DNA from: Myrica gale
Taxonomy: Eukaryota; Streptophyta; Magnoliopsida; Fagales; Myricaceae
NCBI GenBank assembly: GCA_963930655.1
Contig: OZ005621.1
Span: 12,511,001-12,575,000 of the forward strand
Length of the DNA stretch: 64,000 nt
Reading direction: 5' to 3'
Within the stretch, counting starts at the first letter, position 1. Each line of letters starts with the position of its first letter. This document shows positions 1-11,212 of the stretch, one piece after another. Made by a program: the position numbers and the translations under genes. The notes under the pieces are model-generated. The model had not been told where the DNA came from. It did not search any database and worked only from the letters and a program-made list of their open reading frames with translations.

Positions 1-1260
1 TAAGAAAATGACGTAATGAGATCAATGGATAAGATATAGACATTAGATAAGTAAAAAATCTTCCAAATTAATTCGTTTGAAAATTTAATACCTCAAAGAC
101 GAAGAAAATGAAGCAAATGAATCGCAGGATTAGTTTTGGAACAATAGATAAATTAAAAAGTATTTAAATTAGTTTGTTTCAAAACTAATGCAATGTTCGC
201 CAACTTAACTAGCTTGAAAAATAGATTCCCAAATGATTAAGAAAATGTTGCAAATAGAATAATGGAAGAGTTATAGACCAAAATATACAAGTAAAATAGT
301 CCATGTTAATTAGTTTTAAAACGAGATACCTAAACAATTAAGAAAATGACGTAAAAAGACCAATGGACACGATATGGACCAATAAATATGTTCAAAATTG
401 TCCAAATTAATTAGTTTAAAATTTGAAACCTTAATGACGAACAAAATGAAGCAAATATATATATGAAAGAGTTTTAGAGCAATAGAAAAAAAATCATCCA
501 AATGAATTTATTTTTTACTTAGACAAATTAATGATGAAGAAAATGTAGCAAATAGATCAATTGTATTGTTATAGAACAAAATATACGTGCAAAATAGTTC
601 AATTTTATTAGTTTTCAAATTCGATACCTGAATGATTATGAAAACGACGTAAATAGATCAATGGATAAGATATGGACCAATAAATATGCTACAAATCGGC
701 CAAATTAATTAGTTTTAAAAGTTAAAACCTTAATGACGAAGAAAAGGAAGCAAACATATATATGGAAGAGTTTTAGAGCAATAGAAAAAAAATACTCCAA
801 ATGAATTTATTTTTTACTTACACAAATTAATGATGAAGAAAATGTAGAAAATACATCAATTGTATTGTTATAGAACAAAATATACGTGCAAAATAGTTCA
901 ATTTTATTAGTTTTCAAATTCGATACTGGAATGATTATGAAAACGACGTAAATAGATCAATGGATAAGATATGGACCAATAAATATGTTACAAATCGGCT
1001 AAATTAATTAGTTTTAAAAGTTAAAACCTTAATGACGAAGAAAAGGAAGCAAACATTTATATGGAAGAGTTTTAGAGAAACAGATAACTAAAAACTCCTC
1101 CGAATGAATTTGTTGAGAACTTAGATACCTTAAGGAAGAATAAAATGAAGCAAATATAGTAATGGAAGAGTTAGAACCCAAAATATTAATGGAAAGTGGG
1201 CCACCTAAAGTAGCTTGAAAACTAGAACAAAATCGTCCAATTTAATTAATTTGAAAATTA
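1..1260 (+). repeat. HOR unit H1, left family, 2 triads (start cut by the window)
   Basis: 1,274-bp type; its first 13-14 bases lie outside the window. Differs from H2 at a few places by eye, such as ATTAGATAAG (H2 ATTAGACAAG) and CTCAAAGACG (H2 CTCAATGACG). Triads start at 425 and 724, monomer I at 1,023. Confidence 0.93.
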
Positions 1261-1360
1261 GATTCCTCAATGATTAAGAAAATGACGTAATGAGATCAAT
1301 GGATAAGATATAGACATTAGACAAGTAAAAAATCTTCCAAATTAATTCGTTTGAAAATTT
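1261..1360 (+). repeat. Monomer A (reference HOR unit 2)
   Basis: 100 bp, starts GATTCCTCAATGATTA and carries GACGTAATGAGATCAATGG. It marks the start of every HOR unit in this annotation. The H24, H29 and H30 versions read GATTATG instead of GATTAAG, resembling the start of monomer H. Confidence 0.9.
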
Positions 1361-1457
1361 AATACCTCAATGACGAAGAAAATGAAGCAAATGAATCGCA
1401 GGATTAGTTTTGGAACAATAGATAAATTAAAAAGTATTTAAATTAGTTTGTTTCAAA
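1361..1457 (+). repeat. Monomer B (reference unit 2)
   Basis: Starts AATACCTCAATGACGAAG and carries the diagnostic GAATCGCAGGATTAG. In this family its end is fused to a remnant of monomer C; in the right-hand families it is 101 bp and followed by a complete C. Confidence 0.88.
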
Positions 1458-1497
1458 ACTAATGCAATGTTCGCCAACTTAACTAGCTTGAAAAATA
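1458..1497 (+). repeat. Remnant of monomer C, 65-bp deletion scar
   Basis: Only the last ~40 bp of monomer C is left, beginning ACTAATGCAATGTTCGCC. In HORs from 16,394 on, the same place has a full 101-bp C (for example 17,632-17,732). Aligning the two shows 65 bp missing between TTTCAAA and ACTAATGC. A full ~100-bp monomer is the norm, so deletion is the likely direction. Confidence 0.88.
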
Positions 1498-1598
1498 GAT
1501 TCCCAAATGATTAAGAAAATGTTGCAAATAGAATAATGGAAGAGTTATAGACCAAAATATACAAGTAAAATAGTCCATGTTAATTAGTTTTAAAACGA
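1498..1598 (+). repeat. Monomer D (reference unit 2)
   Basis: 101 bp, starts GATTCCCAAATGATTAAG and ends TTTTAAAACGA. Carries GTTGCAAATAGAATAATGG in most families; GTTACGAATAG in some R-family units. Confidence 0.88.
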
Positions 1599-1698
1599 GA
1601 TACCTAAACAATTAAGAAAATGACGTAAAAAGACCAATGGACACGATATGGACCAATAAATATGTTCAAAATTGTCCAAATTAATTAGTTTAAAATTT
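1599..1698 (+). repeat. Monomer E (reference unit 2)
   Basis: 100 bp, starts GATACCTAAACAATTAAG, diagnostic GGACACGATAT, ends GTTTAAAATTT. Its tail has recombined with monomer H in chimeric copies at 8,866 and elsewhere. Confidence 0.88.
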
Positions 1699-1795
1699 GA
1701 AACCTTAATGACGAACAAAATGAAGCAAATATATATATGAAAGAGTTTTAGAGCAATAGAAAAAAAATCATCCAAATGAATTTATTTTTTACTTA
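1699..1795 (+). repeat. Monomer F (triad member 1)
   Basis: 97 bp, starts GAAACCTTAATGACGAAC, holds a short AT run (ATATATATAT) and an A-run of varying length after GCAATAG. First member of the F-G-H triad. Confidence 0.88.
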
Positions 1796-1896
1796 GACAA
1801 ATTAATGATGAAGAAAATGTAGCAAATAGATCAATTGTATTGTTATAGAACAAAATATACGTGCAAAATAGTTCAATTTTATTAGTTTTCAAATTC
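1796..1896 (+). repeat. Monomer G (triad member 2)
   Basis: 101 bp, starts GACAAATTAATGATGAAG, diagnostic ATATACGTGCAAAATAG, ends TTTTCAAATTC. Confidence 0.88.
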
Positions 1897-1997
1897 GATA
1901 CCTGAATGATTATGAAAACGACGTAAATAGATCAATGGATAAGATATGGACCAATAAATATGCTACAAATCGGCCAAATTAATTAGTTTTAAAAGTT
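1897..1997 (+). repeat. Monomer H (triad member 3)
   Basis: 101 bp, starts GATACCTGAATGATTATG, diagnostic AAAACGACGTAAATAG and AAATCGGCC. X/Y-family copies read ACCGATAAAAATATG in the middle. Confidence 0.88.
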
Positions 1998-2296
1998 AAA
2001 ACCTTAATGACGAAGAAAAGGAAGCAAACATATATATGGAAGAGTTTTAGAGCAATAGAAAAAAAATACTCCAAATGAATTTATTTTTTACTTACACAAA
2101 TTAATGATGAAGAAAATGTAGAAAATACATCAATTGTATTGTTATAGAACAAAATATACGTGCAAAATAGTTCAATTTTATTAGTTTTCAAATTCGATAC
2201 TGGAATGATTATGAAAACGACGTAAATAGATCAATGGATAAGATATGGACCAATAAATATGTTACAAATCGGCTAAATTAATTAGTTTTAAAAGTT
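1998..2296 (+). repeat. Second F-G-H triad (F2 1998-2094, G2 2095-2195, H2 2196-2296)
   Basis: A diverged second copy of the triad, 299 bp. F2 begins AAAACCTTAATGACGAAG, G2 begins CACAAATT and reads GTAGAAAATACATC, H2 begins GATACTGGAATG and has CGGCTAAATT. It shows that the 299-bp block, not the single monomer, is the unit that expands. Confidence 0.88.
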
Positions 2297-2397
2297 AAAA
2301 CCTTAATGACGAAGAAAAGGAAGCAAACATTTATATGGAAGAGTTTTAGAGAAACAGATAACTAAAAACTCCTCCGAATGAATTTGTTGAGAACTTA
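2297..2397 (+). repeat. Monomer I (reference unit 2)
   Basis: 101 bp, starts like F (AAAACCTTAATGACGAAG) but ends CTCCGAATGAATTTGTTG. Related to F; its first half is fused to an F tail in the R-family triads. Confidence 0.88.
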
Positions 2398-2498
2398 GAT
2401 ACCTTAAGGAAGAATAAAATGAAGCAAATATAGTAATGGAAGAGTTAGAACCCAAAATATTAATGGAAAGTGGGCCACCTAAAGTAGCTTGAAAACTA
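2398..2498 (+). repeat. Monomer J (reference unit 2)
   Basis: 101 bp, starts GATACCTTAAGGAAGAAT, diagnostic GTTAGAACCC and GGCCACCTAAAGTAGC. Confidence 0.88.
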
Positions 2499-2534
2499 GA
2501 ACAAAATCGTCCAATTTAATTAATTTGAAAATTA
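2499..2534 (+). repeat. Partial monomer K (36 bp) closing the HOR
   Basis: Only the last 36 bp of a monomer, GAACAAAATCGTCC followed by a TTAATTAATTTG core. It is present at the end of every HOR unit in the window, so the truncation happened in the founding HOR before amplification. Confidence 0.88.
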
Positions 2535-3808
2535 GATTCCTCAATGATTAAGAAAATGACGTAATGAGATCAATGGATAAGATATAGACATTAGACAAGT
2601 AAAAAATCTTCCAAATTAATTCGTTTGAAAATTTAATACCTCAATGACGAAGAAAATGAAGCAAATGAATCGCAGGATTAGTTTTGGAACAATAGATAAA
2701 TTAAAAAGTATTTAAATTAGTTTGTTTCAAAACTAATGCAATGTTCGCCAACTTAACTAGCTTGAAAAATAGATTCCCAAATGATTAAGAAAATGTTGCA
2801 AATAGAATAATGGAAGAGTTATAGACCAAAATATACAAGTAAAATAGTCCATGTTAATTAGTTTTAAAACGAGATACCTAAACAATTAAGAAAATGACGT
2901 AAAAAGACCAATGGACACGATATGGACCAATAAATATGTTCAAAATTGTCCAAATTAATTAGTTTAAAATTTGAAACCTTAATGACGAACAAAATGAAGC
3001 AAATATATATATGAAAGAGTTTTAGAGCAATAGAAAAAAAATCATCCAAATGAATTTATTTTTTACTTAGACAAATTAATGATGAAGAAAATGTAGCAAA
3101 TAGATCAATTGTATTGTTATAGAACAAAATATACGTGCAAAATAGTTCAATTTTATTAGTTTTCAAATTCGATACCTGAATGATTATGAAAACGACGTAA
3201 ATAGATCAATGGATAAGATATGGACCAATAAATATGCTACAAATCGGCCAAATTAATTAGTTTTAAAAGTTAAAACCTTAATGACGAAGAAAAGGAAGCA
3301 AACATATATATGGAAGAGTTTTAGAGCAATAGAAAAAAAATACTCCAAATGAATTTATTTTTTACTTACACAAATTAATGATGAAGAAAATGTAGAAAAT
3401 ACATCAATTGTATTGTTATAGAACAAAATATACGTGCAAAATAGTTCAATTTTATTAGTTTTCAAATTCGATACTGGAATGATTATGAAAACGACGTAAA
3501 TAGATCAATGGATAAGATATGGACCAATAAATATGTTACAAATCGGCTAAATTAATTAGTTTTAAAAGTTAAAACCTTAATGACGAAGAAAAGGAAGCAA
3601 ACATTTATATGGAAGAGTTTTAGAGAAACAGATAACTAAAAACTCCTCCGAATGAATTTGTTGAGAACTTAGATACCTTAAGGAAGAATAAAATGAAGCA
3701 AATATAGTAATGGAAGAGTTAGAACCCAAAATATTAATGGAAAGTGGGCCACCTAAAGTAGCTTGAAAACTAGAACAAAATCGTCCAATTTAATTAATTT
3801 GAAAATTA
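2535..3808 (+). repeat. HOR unit H3, left family, 2 triads, 1,274 bp
   Basis: Appears identical to H2 over its full length by eye, pointing to very recent duplication or homogenisation. Confidence 0.93.
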
Positions 3809-5381
3809 GATTCCTCAATGATTAAGAAAATGACGTAATGAGATCAATGGATAAGATATAGACATTAGACAAGTAAAAAATCTTCCAAATTAATTCGTTT
3901 GAAAATTTAATACCTCAATGACGAAGAAAATGAAGCAAATGAATCGCAGGATTAGTTTTGGAACAATAGATAAATTAAAAAGTATTTAAATTAGTTTGTT
4001 TCAAAACTAATGCAATGTTCGCCAACTTAACTAGCTTGAAAAATAGATTCCCAAATGATTAAGAAAATGTTGCAAATAGAATAATGGAAGAGTTATAGAC
4101 CAAAATATACAAGTAAAATAGTCCATGTTAATTAGTTTTAAAACGAGATACCTAAACAATTAAGAAAATGACGTAAAAAGACCAATGGACACGATATGGA
4201 CCAATAAATATGTTCAAAATTGTCCAAATTAATTAGTTTAAAATTTGAAACCTTAATGACGAACAAAATGAAGCAAATATATATATGAAAGAGTTTTAGA
4301 GCAATAGAAAAAAAATCATCCAAATGAATTTATTTTTTACTTAGACAAATTAATGATGAAGAAAATGTAGCAAATAGATCAATTGTATTGTTATAGAACA
4401 AAATATACGTGCAAAATAGTTCAATTTTATTAGTTTTCAAATTCGATACCTGAATGATTATGAAAACGACGTAAATAGATCAATGGATAAGATATGGACC
4501 AATAAATATGCTACAAATCGGCCAAATTAATTAGTTTTAAAAGTTAAAACCTTAATGACGAACAAAATGAAGCAAATATATATATGAAAGAGTTTTAGAG
4601 CAATAGAAAAAAAATCATCCAAATGAATTTATTTTTTACTTAGACAAATTAATGATGAAGAAAATGTAGCAAATAGATCAATTGTATTGTTATAGAACAA
4701 AATATACGTGCAAAATAGTTCAATTTTATTAGTTTTCAAATTCGATACCTGAATGATTATGAAAACGACGTAAATAGATCAATGGATAAGATATGGACCA
4801 ATAAATATGCTACAAATCGGCCAAATTAATTAGTTTTAAAAGTTAAAACCTTAATGACGAAGAAAAGGAAGCAAACATATATATGGAAGAGTTTTAGAGC
4901 AATAGAAAAAAAATACTCCAAATGAATTTATTTTTTACTTACACAAATTAATGATGAAGAAAATGTAGAAAATACATCAATTGTATTGTTATAGAACAAA
5001 ATATACGTGCAAAATAGTTCAATTTTATTAGTTTTCAAATTCGATACTGGAATGATTATGAAAACGACGTAAATAGATCAATGGATAAGATATGGACCAA
5101 TAAATATGTTACAAATCGGCTAAATTAATTAGTTTTAAAAGTTAAAACCTTAATGACGAAGAAAAGGAAGCAAACATTTATATGGAAGAGTTTTAGAGAA
5201 ACAGATAACTAAAAACTCCTCCGAATGAATTTGTTGAGAACTTAGATACCTTAAGGAAGAATAAAATGAAGCAAATATAGTAATGGAAGAGTTAGAACCC
5301 AAAATATTAATGGAAAGTGGGCCACCTAAAGTAGCTTGAAAACTAGAACAAAATCGTCCAATTTAATTCATTTGAAAATTA
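3809..5381 (+). repeat. HOR unit H4, left family, 3 triads, 1,573 bp
   Basis: As H3 plus one extra 299-bp triad: the block starting at 4,247 is repeated at 4,546, followed by the usual second triad at 4,845. K reads ATTCATTTG instead of ATTAATTTG. Confidence 0.93.
4247..4844 (+). repeat. 299-bp tandem duplication of F-G-H inside H4
   Basis: The triad at 4,247-4,545 is followed directly by an almost exact copy at 4,546-4,844. The junction is in the shared CCTTAATGACGAA start of F and F2, which fits an unequal exchange between triads. Confidence 0.88.
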
Positions 5382-6655
5382 GATTCCTCAATGATTAAGA
5401 AAATGACGTAATGAGATCAATGGATAAGATATAGACATTAGACAAGTAAAAAATCTTCCAAATTAATTCGTTTGAAAATTTAATACCTCAATGACGAAGA
5501 AAATGAAGCAAATGAATCGCAGGATTAGTTTTGGAACAATAGATAAATTAAAAAGTATTTAAATTAGTTTGTTTCAAAACTAATGCAATGTTCGCCAACT
5601 TAACTAGCTTGAAAAATAGATTCCCAAATGATTAAGAAAATGTTGCAAATAGAATAATGGAAGAGTTATAGACCAAAATATACAAGTAAAATAGTCCATG
5701 TTAATTAGTTTTAAAACGAGATACCTAAACAATTAAGAAAATGACGTAAAAAGACCAATGGACACGATATGGACCAATAAATATGTTCAAAATTGTCCAA
5801 ATTAATTAGTTTAAAATTTGAAACCTTAATGACGAACAAAATGAAGCAAATATATATATGAAAGAGTTTTAGAGCAATAGAAAAAAAATCATCCAAATGA
5901 ATTTATTTTTTACTTAGACAAATTAATGATGAAGAAAATGTAGCAAATAGATCAATTGTATTGTTATAGAACAAAATATACGTGCAAAATAGTTCAATTT
6001 TATTAGTTTTCAAATTCGATACCTGAATGATTATGAAAACGACGTAAATAGATCAATGGATAAGATATGGACCAATAAATATGCTACAAATCGGCCAAAT
6101 TAATTAGTTTTAAAAGTTAAAACCTTAATGACGAAGAAAAGGAAGCAAACATATATATGGAAGAGTTTTAGAGCAATAGAAAAAAAATACTCCAAATGAA
6201 TTTATTTTTTACTTACACAAATTAATGATGAAGAAAATGTAGAAAATACATCAATTGTATTGTTATAGAACAAAATATACGTGCAAAATAGTTCAATTTT
6301 ATTAGTTTTCAAATTCGATACTGGAATGATTATGAAAACGACGTAAATAGATCAATGGATAAGATATGGACCAATAAATATGTTACAAATCGGCTAAATT
6401 AATTAGTTTTAAAAGTTAAAACCTTAATGACGAAGAAAAGGAAGCAAACATTTATATGGAAGAGTTTTAGAGAAACAGATAACTAAAAACTCCTCCGAAT
6501 GAATTTGTTGAGAACTTAGATACCTTAAGGAAGAATAAAATGAAGCAAATATAGTAATGGAAGAGTTAGAACCCAAAATATTAATGGAAAGTGGGCCACC
6601 TAAAGTAGCTTGAAAACTAGAACAAAATCGTCCAATTTAATTAATTTGAAAATTA
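5382..6655 (+). repeat. HOR unit H5, left family, 2 triads, 1,274 bp
   Basis: Same structure and nearly the same sequence as H2 and H3. Confidence 0.93.
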
Positions 6656-7929
6656 GATTCCTCAATGATTAAGAAAATGACGTAATGAGATCAATGGATA
6701 AGATATAGACATTAGACAAGTAAAAAATCTTCCAAATTAATTCGTTTGAAAATTTAATACCTCAATGACGAAGAAAATGAAGCAAATGAATCGCAGGATT
6801 AGTTTTGGAACAATAGATAAATTAAAAAGTATTTAAATTAGTTTGTTTCAAAACTAATGCAATGTTCGCCAACTTAACTAGCTTGAAAAATAGATTCCCA
6901 AATGATTAAGAAAATGTTGCAAATAGAATAATGGAAGAGTTATAGACCAAAATATACAAGTAAAATAGTCCATGTTAATTAGTTTTAAAACGAGATACCT
7001 AAACAATTAAGAAAATGACGTAAAAAGACCAATGGACACGATATGGACCAATAAATATGTTCAAAATTGTCCAAATTAATTAGTTTAAAATTTGAAACCT
7101 TAATGACGAACAAAATGAAGCAAATATATATATGAAAGAGTTTTAGAGCAATAGAAAAAAAATCATCCAAATGAATTTATTTTTTACTTAGACAAATTAA
7201 TGATGAAGAAAATGTAGCAAATAGATCAATTGTATTGTTATAGAACAAAATATACGTGCAAAATAGTTCAATTTTATTAGTTTTCAAATTCGATACCTGA
7301 ATGATTATGAAAACGACGTAAATAGATCAATGGATAAGATATGGACCAATAAATATGCTACAAATCGGCCAAATTAATTAGTTTTAAAAGTTAAAACCTT
7401 AATGACGAAGAAAAGGAAGCAAACATATATATGGAAGAGTTTTAGAGCAATAGAAAAAAAATACTCCAAATGAATTTATTTTTTACTTACACAAATTAAT
7501 GATGAAGAAAATGTAGAAAATACATCAATTGTATTGTTATAGAACAAAATATACGTGCAAAATAGTTCAATTTTATTAGTTTTCAAATTCGATACTGGAA
7601 TGATTATGAAAACGACGTAAATAGATCAATGGATAAGATATGGACCAATAAATATGTTACAAATCGGCTAAATTAATTAGTTTTAAAAGTTAAAACCTTA
7701 ATGACGAAGAAAAGGAAGCAAACATTTATATGGAAGAGTTTTAGAGAAACAGATAACTAAAAACTCCTCCGAATGAATTTGTTGAGAACTTAGATACCTT
7801 AAGGAAGAATAAAATGAAGCAAATATAGTAATGGAAGAGTTAGAACCCAAAATATTAATGGAAAGTGGGCCACCTAAAGTAGCTTGAAAACTAGAACAAA
7901 ATCGTCCAATTTAATTAATTTGAAAATTA
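6656..7929 (+). repeat. HOR unit H6, left family, 2 triads, 1,274 bp
   Basis: Appears identical to H5 by eye. Confidence 0.93.
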
Positions 7930-9502
7930 GATTCCTCAATGATTAAGAAAATGACGTAATGAGATCAATGGATAAGATATAGACATTAGACAAGTAAAAA
8001 ATCTTCCAAATTAATTCGTTTGAAAATTTAATACCTCAATGACGAAGAAAATGAAGCAAATGAATCGCAGGATTAGTTTTGGAACAATAGATAAATTAAA
8101 AAGTATTTAAATTAGTTTGTTTCAAAACTAATGCAATGTTCGCCAACTTAACTAGCTTGAAAAATAGATTCCCAAATGATTAAGAAAATGTTGCAAATAG
8201 AATAATGGAAGAGTTATAGACCAAAATATAAAAGTAAAATTGTCCATGTTAATTAGTTTTAAAACGAGATACCTAAACAATTAAGAAAATGACGTAAAAA
8301 GACCAATGGACACGATATGGACCAATAAATATGTTCAAAATTGTCCAAATTAATTAGTTTAAAATTTGAAACCTTAATGACGAACAAAATGAAGCAAATA
8401 TATATATGGAAGAGTTTTATAGCAATAGAAAAAAAATCATCCAAATGAATTTATTTTTTACTTAGACAAATTAATGATGAAGAAAATGTAGCAAATAGAT
8501 CAATTGTATTGTTATAGAACAAAATATACGTGCAAAATAGTTCAATTTTATTAGTTTTCAAATTCGATACCTGAATGATTATGAAAACGACGTAAATAGA
8601 TCAATGGATAAGATATGGACCAATAAATATGCTACAAATCGGCCAAATTAATTAGTTTTAAAAGTTAAAACCTTAATAACGAAGAAAAGGAAGCAAACAT
8701 ATATATGGAAGAGTTTTAGAGCAATAGAAAAAAAAATACTCCAAATGAATTTATTTTTTACTTACACAAATTAATGATGAAGAAAATGTAGCAAATACAT
8801 CAATTGTATTGTTATAGAACAAAATATACGTGCAAAATAGTTCAATTTTATTAGTTTTCAAATTCGATACCTGAATGATTATGAAAACATAGTAAATAGA
8901 TCAATGGATAAGATATGGACCAATAAATATGCTAAAAATTGTCCAAATTAATTAGTTTAAAATTTGAAACCTTAATGACGAACAAAATGAAGCAAATATA
9001 TATATGGAAGAGTTTTAGAGCAATAGAAAAAAAATCCTACAAATGAATTTATTTTTTACTTAGACAAATTAATGATGAAGAAAATGTAGCAAATAGATCA
9101 ATTGTATTGTTATATAACAAAATATACGTGCAAAATAGTTCAATTTTATTAGTTTTCAAATTCGATACCGGATTGATTATGAAAACGACGTAAATAGATC
9201 AATGGATAAGATATGGACCAATAAATATGTTACAAATCGGCCAAATTAATTAGTTTTAAAAGTTAAAACCTTAATGACGAAGAAAATGAAGCAAACATAT
9301 ATATGGAAGAGTTTTAGAGAAACAGATAACTAAAAACTCCTCCGAATGAATTTGTTGAGAACTTAGATACCTTAAGGAAGAATAAAATGAAGCAAATATA
9401 GTAATGGAAGAGTTAGAACCCAAAATATTAATGGAAAGTGGGCCACCTAAAGTAGCTTGAAAACTAGAACAAAATCGTCCAATTTAATTAATTTGAAAAT
9501 TA
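7930..9502 (+). repeat. HOR unit H7, left family, 3 triads, 1,573 bp, mosaic
   Basis: A to C match H6, but from monomer D on (about 8,231) it switches to another variant set: AAAATTGTCC, GTTTTATAGC, TTAATAACG. Triads lie at 8,368-9,264; the second ends in a chimeric H/E monomer and the third has ATCCTACAAATG, TTATATAAC and ACCGGATTG. Confidence 0.92.
8866..8965 (+). repeat. Chimeric monomer, H head and E tail
   Basis: Starts as monomer H (GATACCTGAATGATTATG, with AACATAGTAAATAG replacing AACGACGTAAATAG) and, after AATATGCTA, continues as the tail of E (AAAATTGTCC, GTTTAAAATTT). This shows an exchange between two different monomers at the same internal register. The chimera recurs at 11,712, 13,886, 14,485, 45,528 and 46,127. 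Confidence 0.85.
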
Positions 9503-10774
9503 GATTCCTCAATGATTAAGAAAATGACGTAATGAGATCAATGGATAAGATATAGACATTAGATAAGTAAAAAATCCTCCAAATTAATTCGTTTGAAAAT
9601 TTAATACCTCAAAGACGAAGAAAATGAAGCAAATGAATCGCAGGATTAGTTTTGGAACAATAAATAAATTAAAAAGTATTTAAATTAGTTTGTTTCAAAA
9701 CTAATGCAATGTTCGCCAACTTAACTAGCTTGAAAAATAGATTCCCAAATGATTAAGAAAATGTTGCAAATAGAATAATGGAAGAGTTACAGACCAAAAT
9801 ATAAAAGTAAAATAGTCCACGTTAATTAGTTTTAAAACGAGATACCTAAACAATTAAGAAAATGATGTAAATAGACCAATGGACACGATATAGACCAATA
9901 AATATGTTAAAAATCGTCCAAATTAATTAGTTTAAAATTTGAAACCTTAATGACGAACAAAATGAAGCAAATATATATGGAAGAGTTTTAGAGCAATAGA
10001 AAAAAAATCATCCAAATGAATTTATTTTTTACTTAGACAAATTAATGATGAAGAAAATGTAGCAAATAGATCAATTGTATTGTTATAGAACAAAATATAC
10101 GTGCAAAATAGTTCAATTTTATTAGTTTTCAAATTCGATACCGGAATGATTATGAAAACGACGTAAATAGATCAATGGATAAGATATGGACCAATAAATA
10201 TGCTACAAATCGGCCAAATTAATTAGTTTTAAAAGTTAAAACCTTAATGACGAAGAAAAGGAAGCAAACATATATATGGAAGAGTTTTAGAGCAATAGAA
10301 AAAAAATCCTCCAAATGAATTTATTTTTTACTTACACAAATTAATGATGAAGAAAATGTAGAAAATACATCAATTGTATTGTTATAGAACAAAATATACG
10401 TGCAAAATAGTTCAATTTTATTAGTTTTCAAATTCGATACTGGAATGATTATGAAAACGACGTAAATAGATCAATGGATAAGATATGGACCAATAAATAT
10501 GTTACAAATCGGCTAAATTAATTAGTTTTAAAAGTTAAAACCTTAATGACGAAGAAAAGGAAGCAAACATTTATATGGAAGAGTTTTAGAGAAACAGATA
10601 ACTAAAAACTCCTCCGAATGAATTTGTTGAGAACTTAGATACCTTAAGGAAGAATAAAATGAAGCAAATATAGTAATGGAAGAGTTAGAACCCAAAATAT
10701 TAATGGAAAGTGGGCCACCTAAAGTAGCTTGAAAACTAGAACAAAATCGTCCAATTTAATTAATTTGAAAATTA
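9503..10774 (+). repeat. HOR unit H8, left family, 2 triads, 1,272 bp
   Basis: Distinct variant set: AATCCTCC in A, AATAAATAAATT in B, GTTACAGACC in D, GATGTAAATAGACC in E. The same set reappears in H11 (15,122) and H37 (46,764). Confidence 0.92.
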
Positions 10775-11212
10775 GATTCCTCAATGATTAAGAAAATGAC
10801 GTAATGAGATCAATGGATAAGATATAGACATTAGACAAGTAAAAAATCTTCCAAATTAATTCGTTTGAAAATTTAATACCTCAATGACGAAGAAAATGAA
10901 GCAAATGAATCGCAGGATTAGTTTTGGAACAATAGATAAATTAAAAAGTATTTAAATTAGTTTGTTTCAAAACTAATGCAATGTGCGCCAACTTAACTAG
11001 CTTGAAAAATAGATTCCCAAATGATTAAGAAAATGTTGCAAATAGAATAATGGAAGAGTTATAGACCAAAATATAAAAGTAAAATAGTCCATGTTAATTA
11101 GTTTTAAAACGAGATACCTAAACAATTAAGAAAATGACGTAAAAAGACCAATGGACACGATATGGACCAATAAATATGTTCAAAATTGTCCAAATTAATT
11201 AGTTTAAAATTT

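Larger units (their letters stand above)
1261..2534 (+). repeat. HOR unit H2, left family, 2 triads, 1,274 bp
   Basis: Reference unit for monomer naming: A, B, C remnant, D, E, F-G-H, F2-G2-H2, I, J, K. I saw no difference from H3. Confidence 0.93.

Noticed and set aside
316-501. A 61-codon open frame on the minus strand, with 13 further near-identical copies (1590, 2864, 4138, 5711, 6985, 8259, 11104, 13278, 28199, 32668, 34746, 58800, 63269)
   Set aside because: It lies across monomers E and F (its first codons reach back from the F A-run), is rich in F, I, L and S as expected for reversed AT-rich repeat, has no supporting context and is lost in the X/Y and R units by ordinary variants. 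Its recurrence reflects HOR amplification, not selection on a protein.
1340-1360. CENP-B box-like string ATTCGTTTGAAAATTT in monomer A
   Set aside because: It fits the TTCG and following A of the box but lacks the essential CGGG end, so it is not a CENP-B box.
1720-1745. ATATATATAT run in monomer F as a microsatellite or promoter TATA element
   Set aside because: It is only about ten bases, repeats in every F monomer and has no gene beside it.
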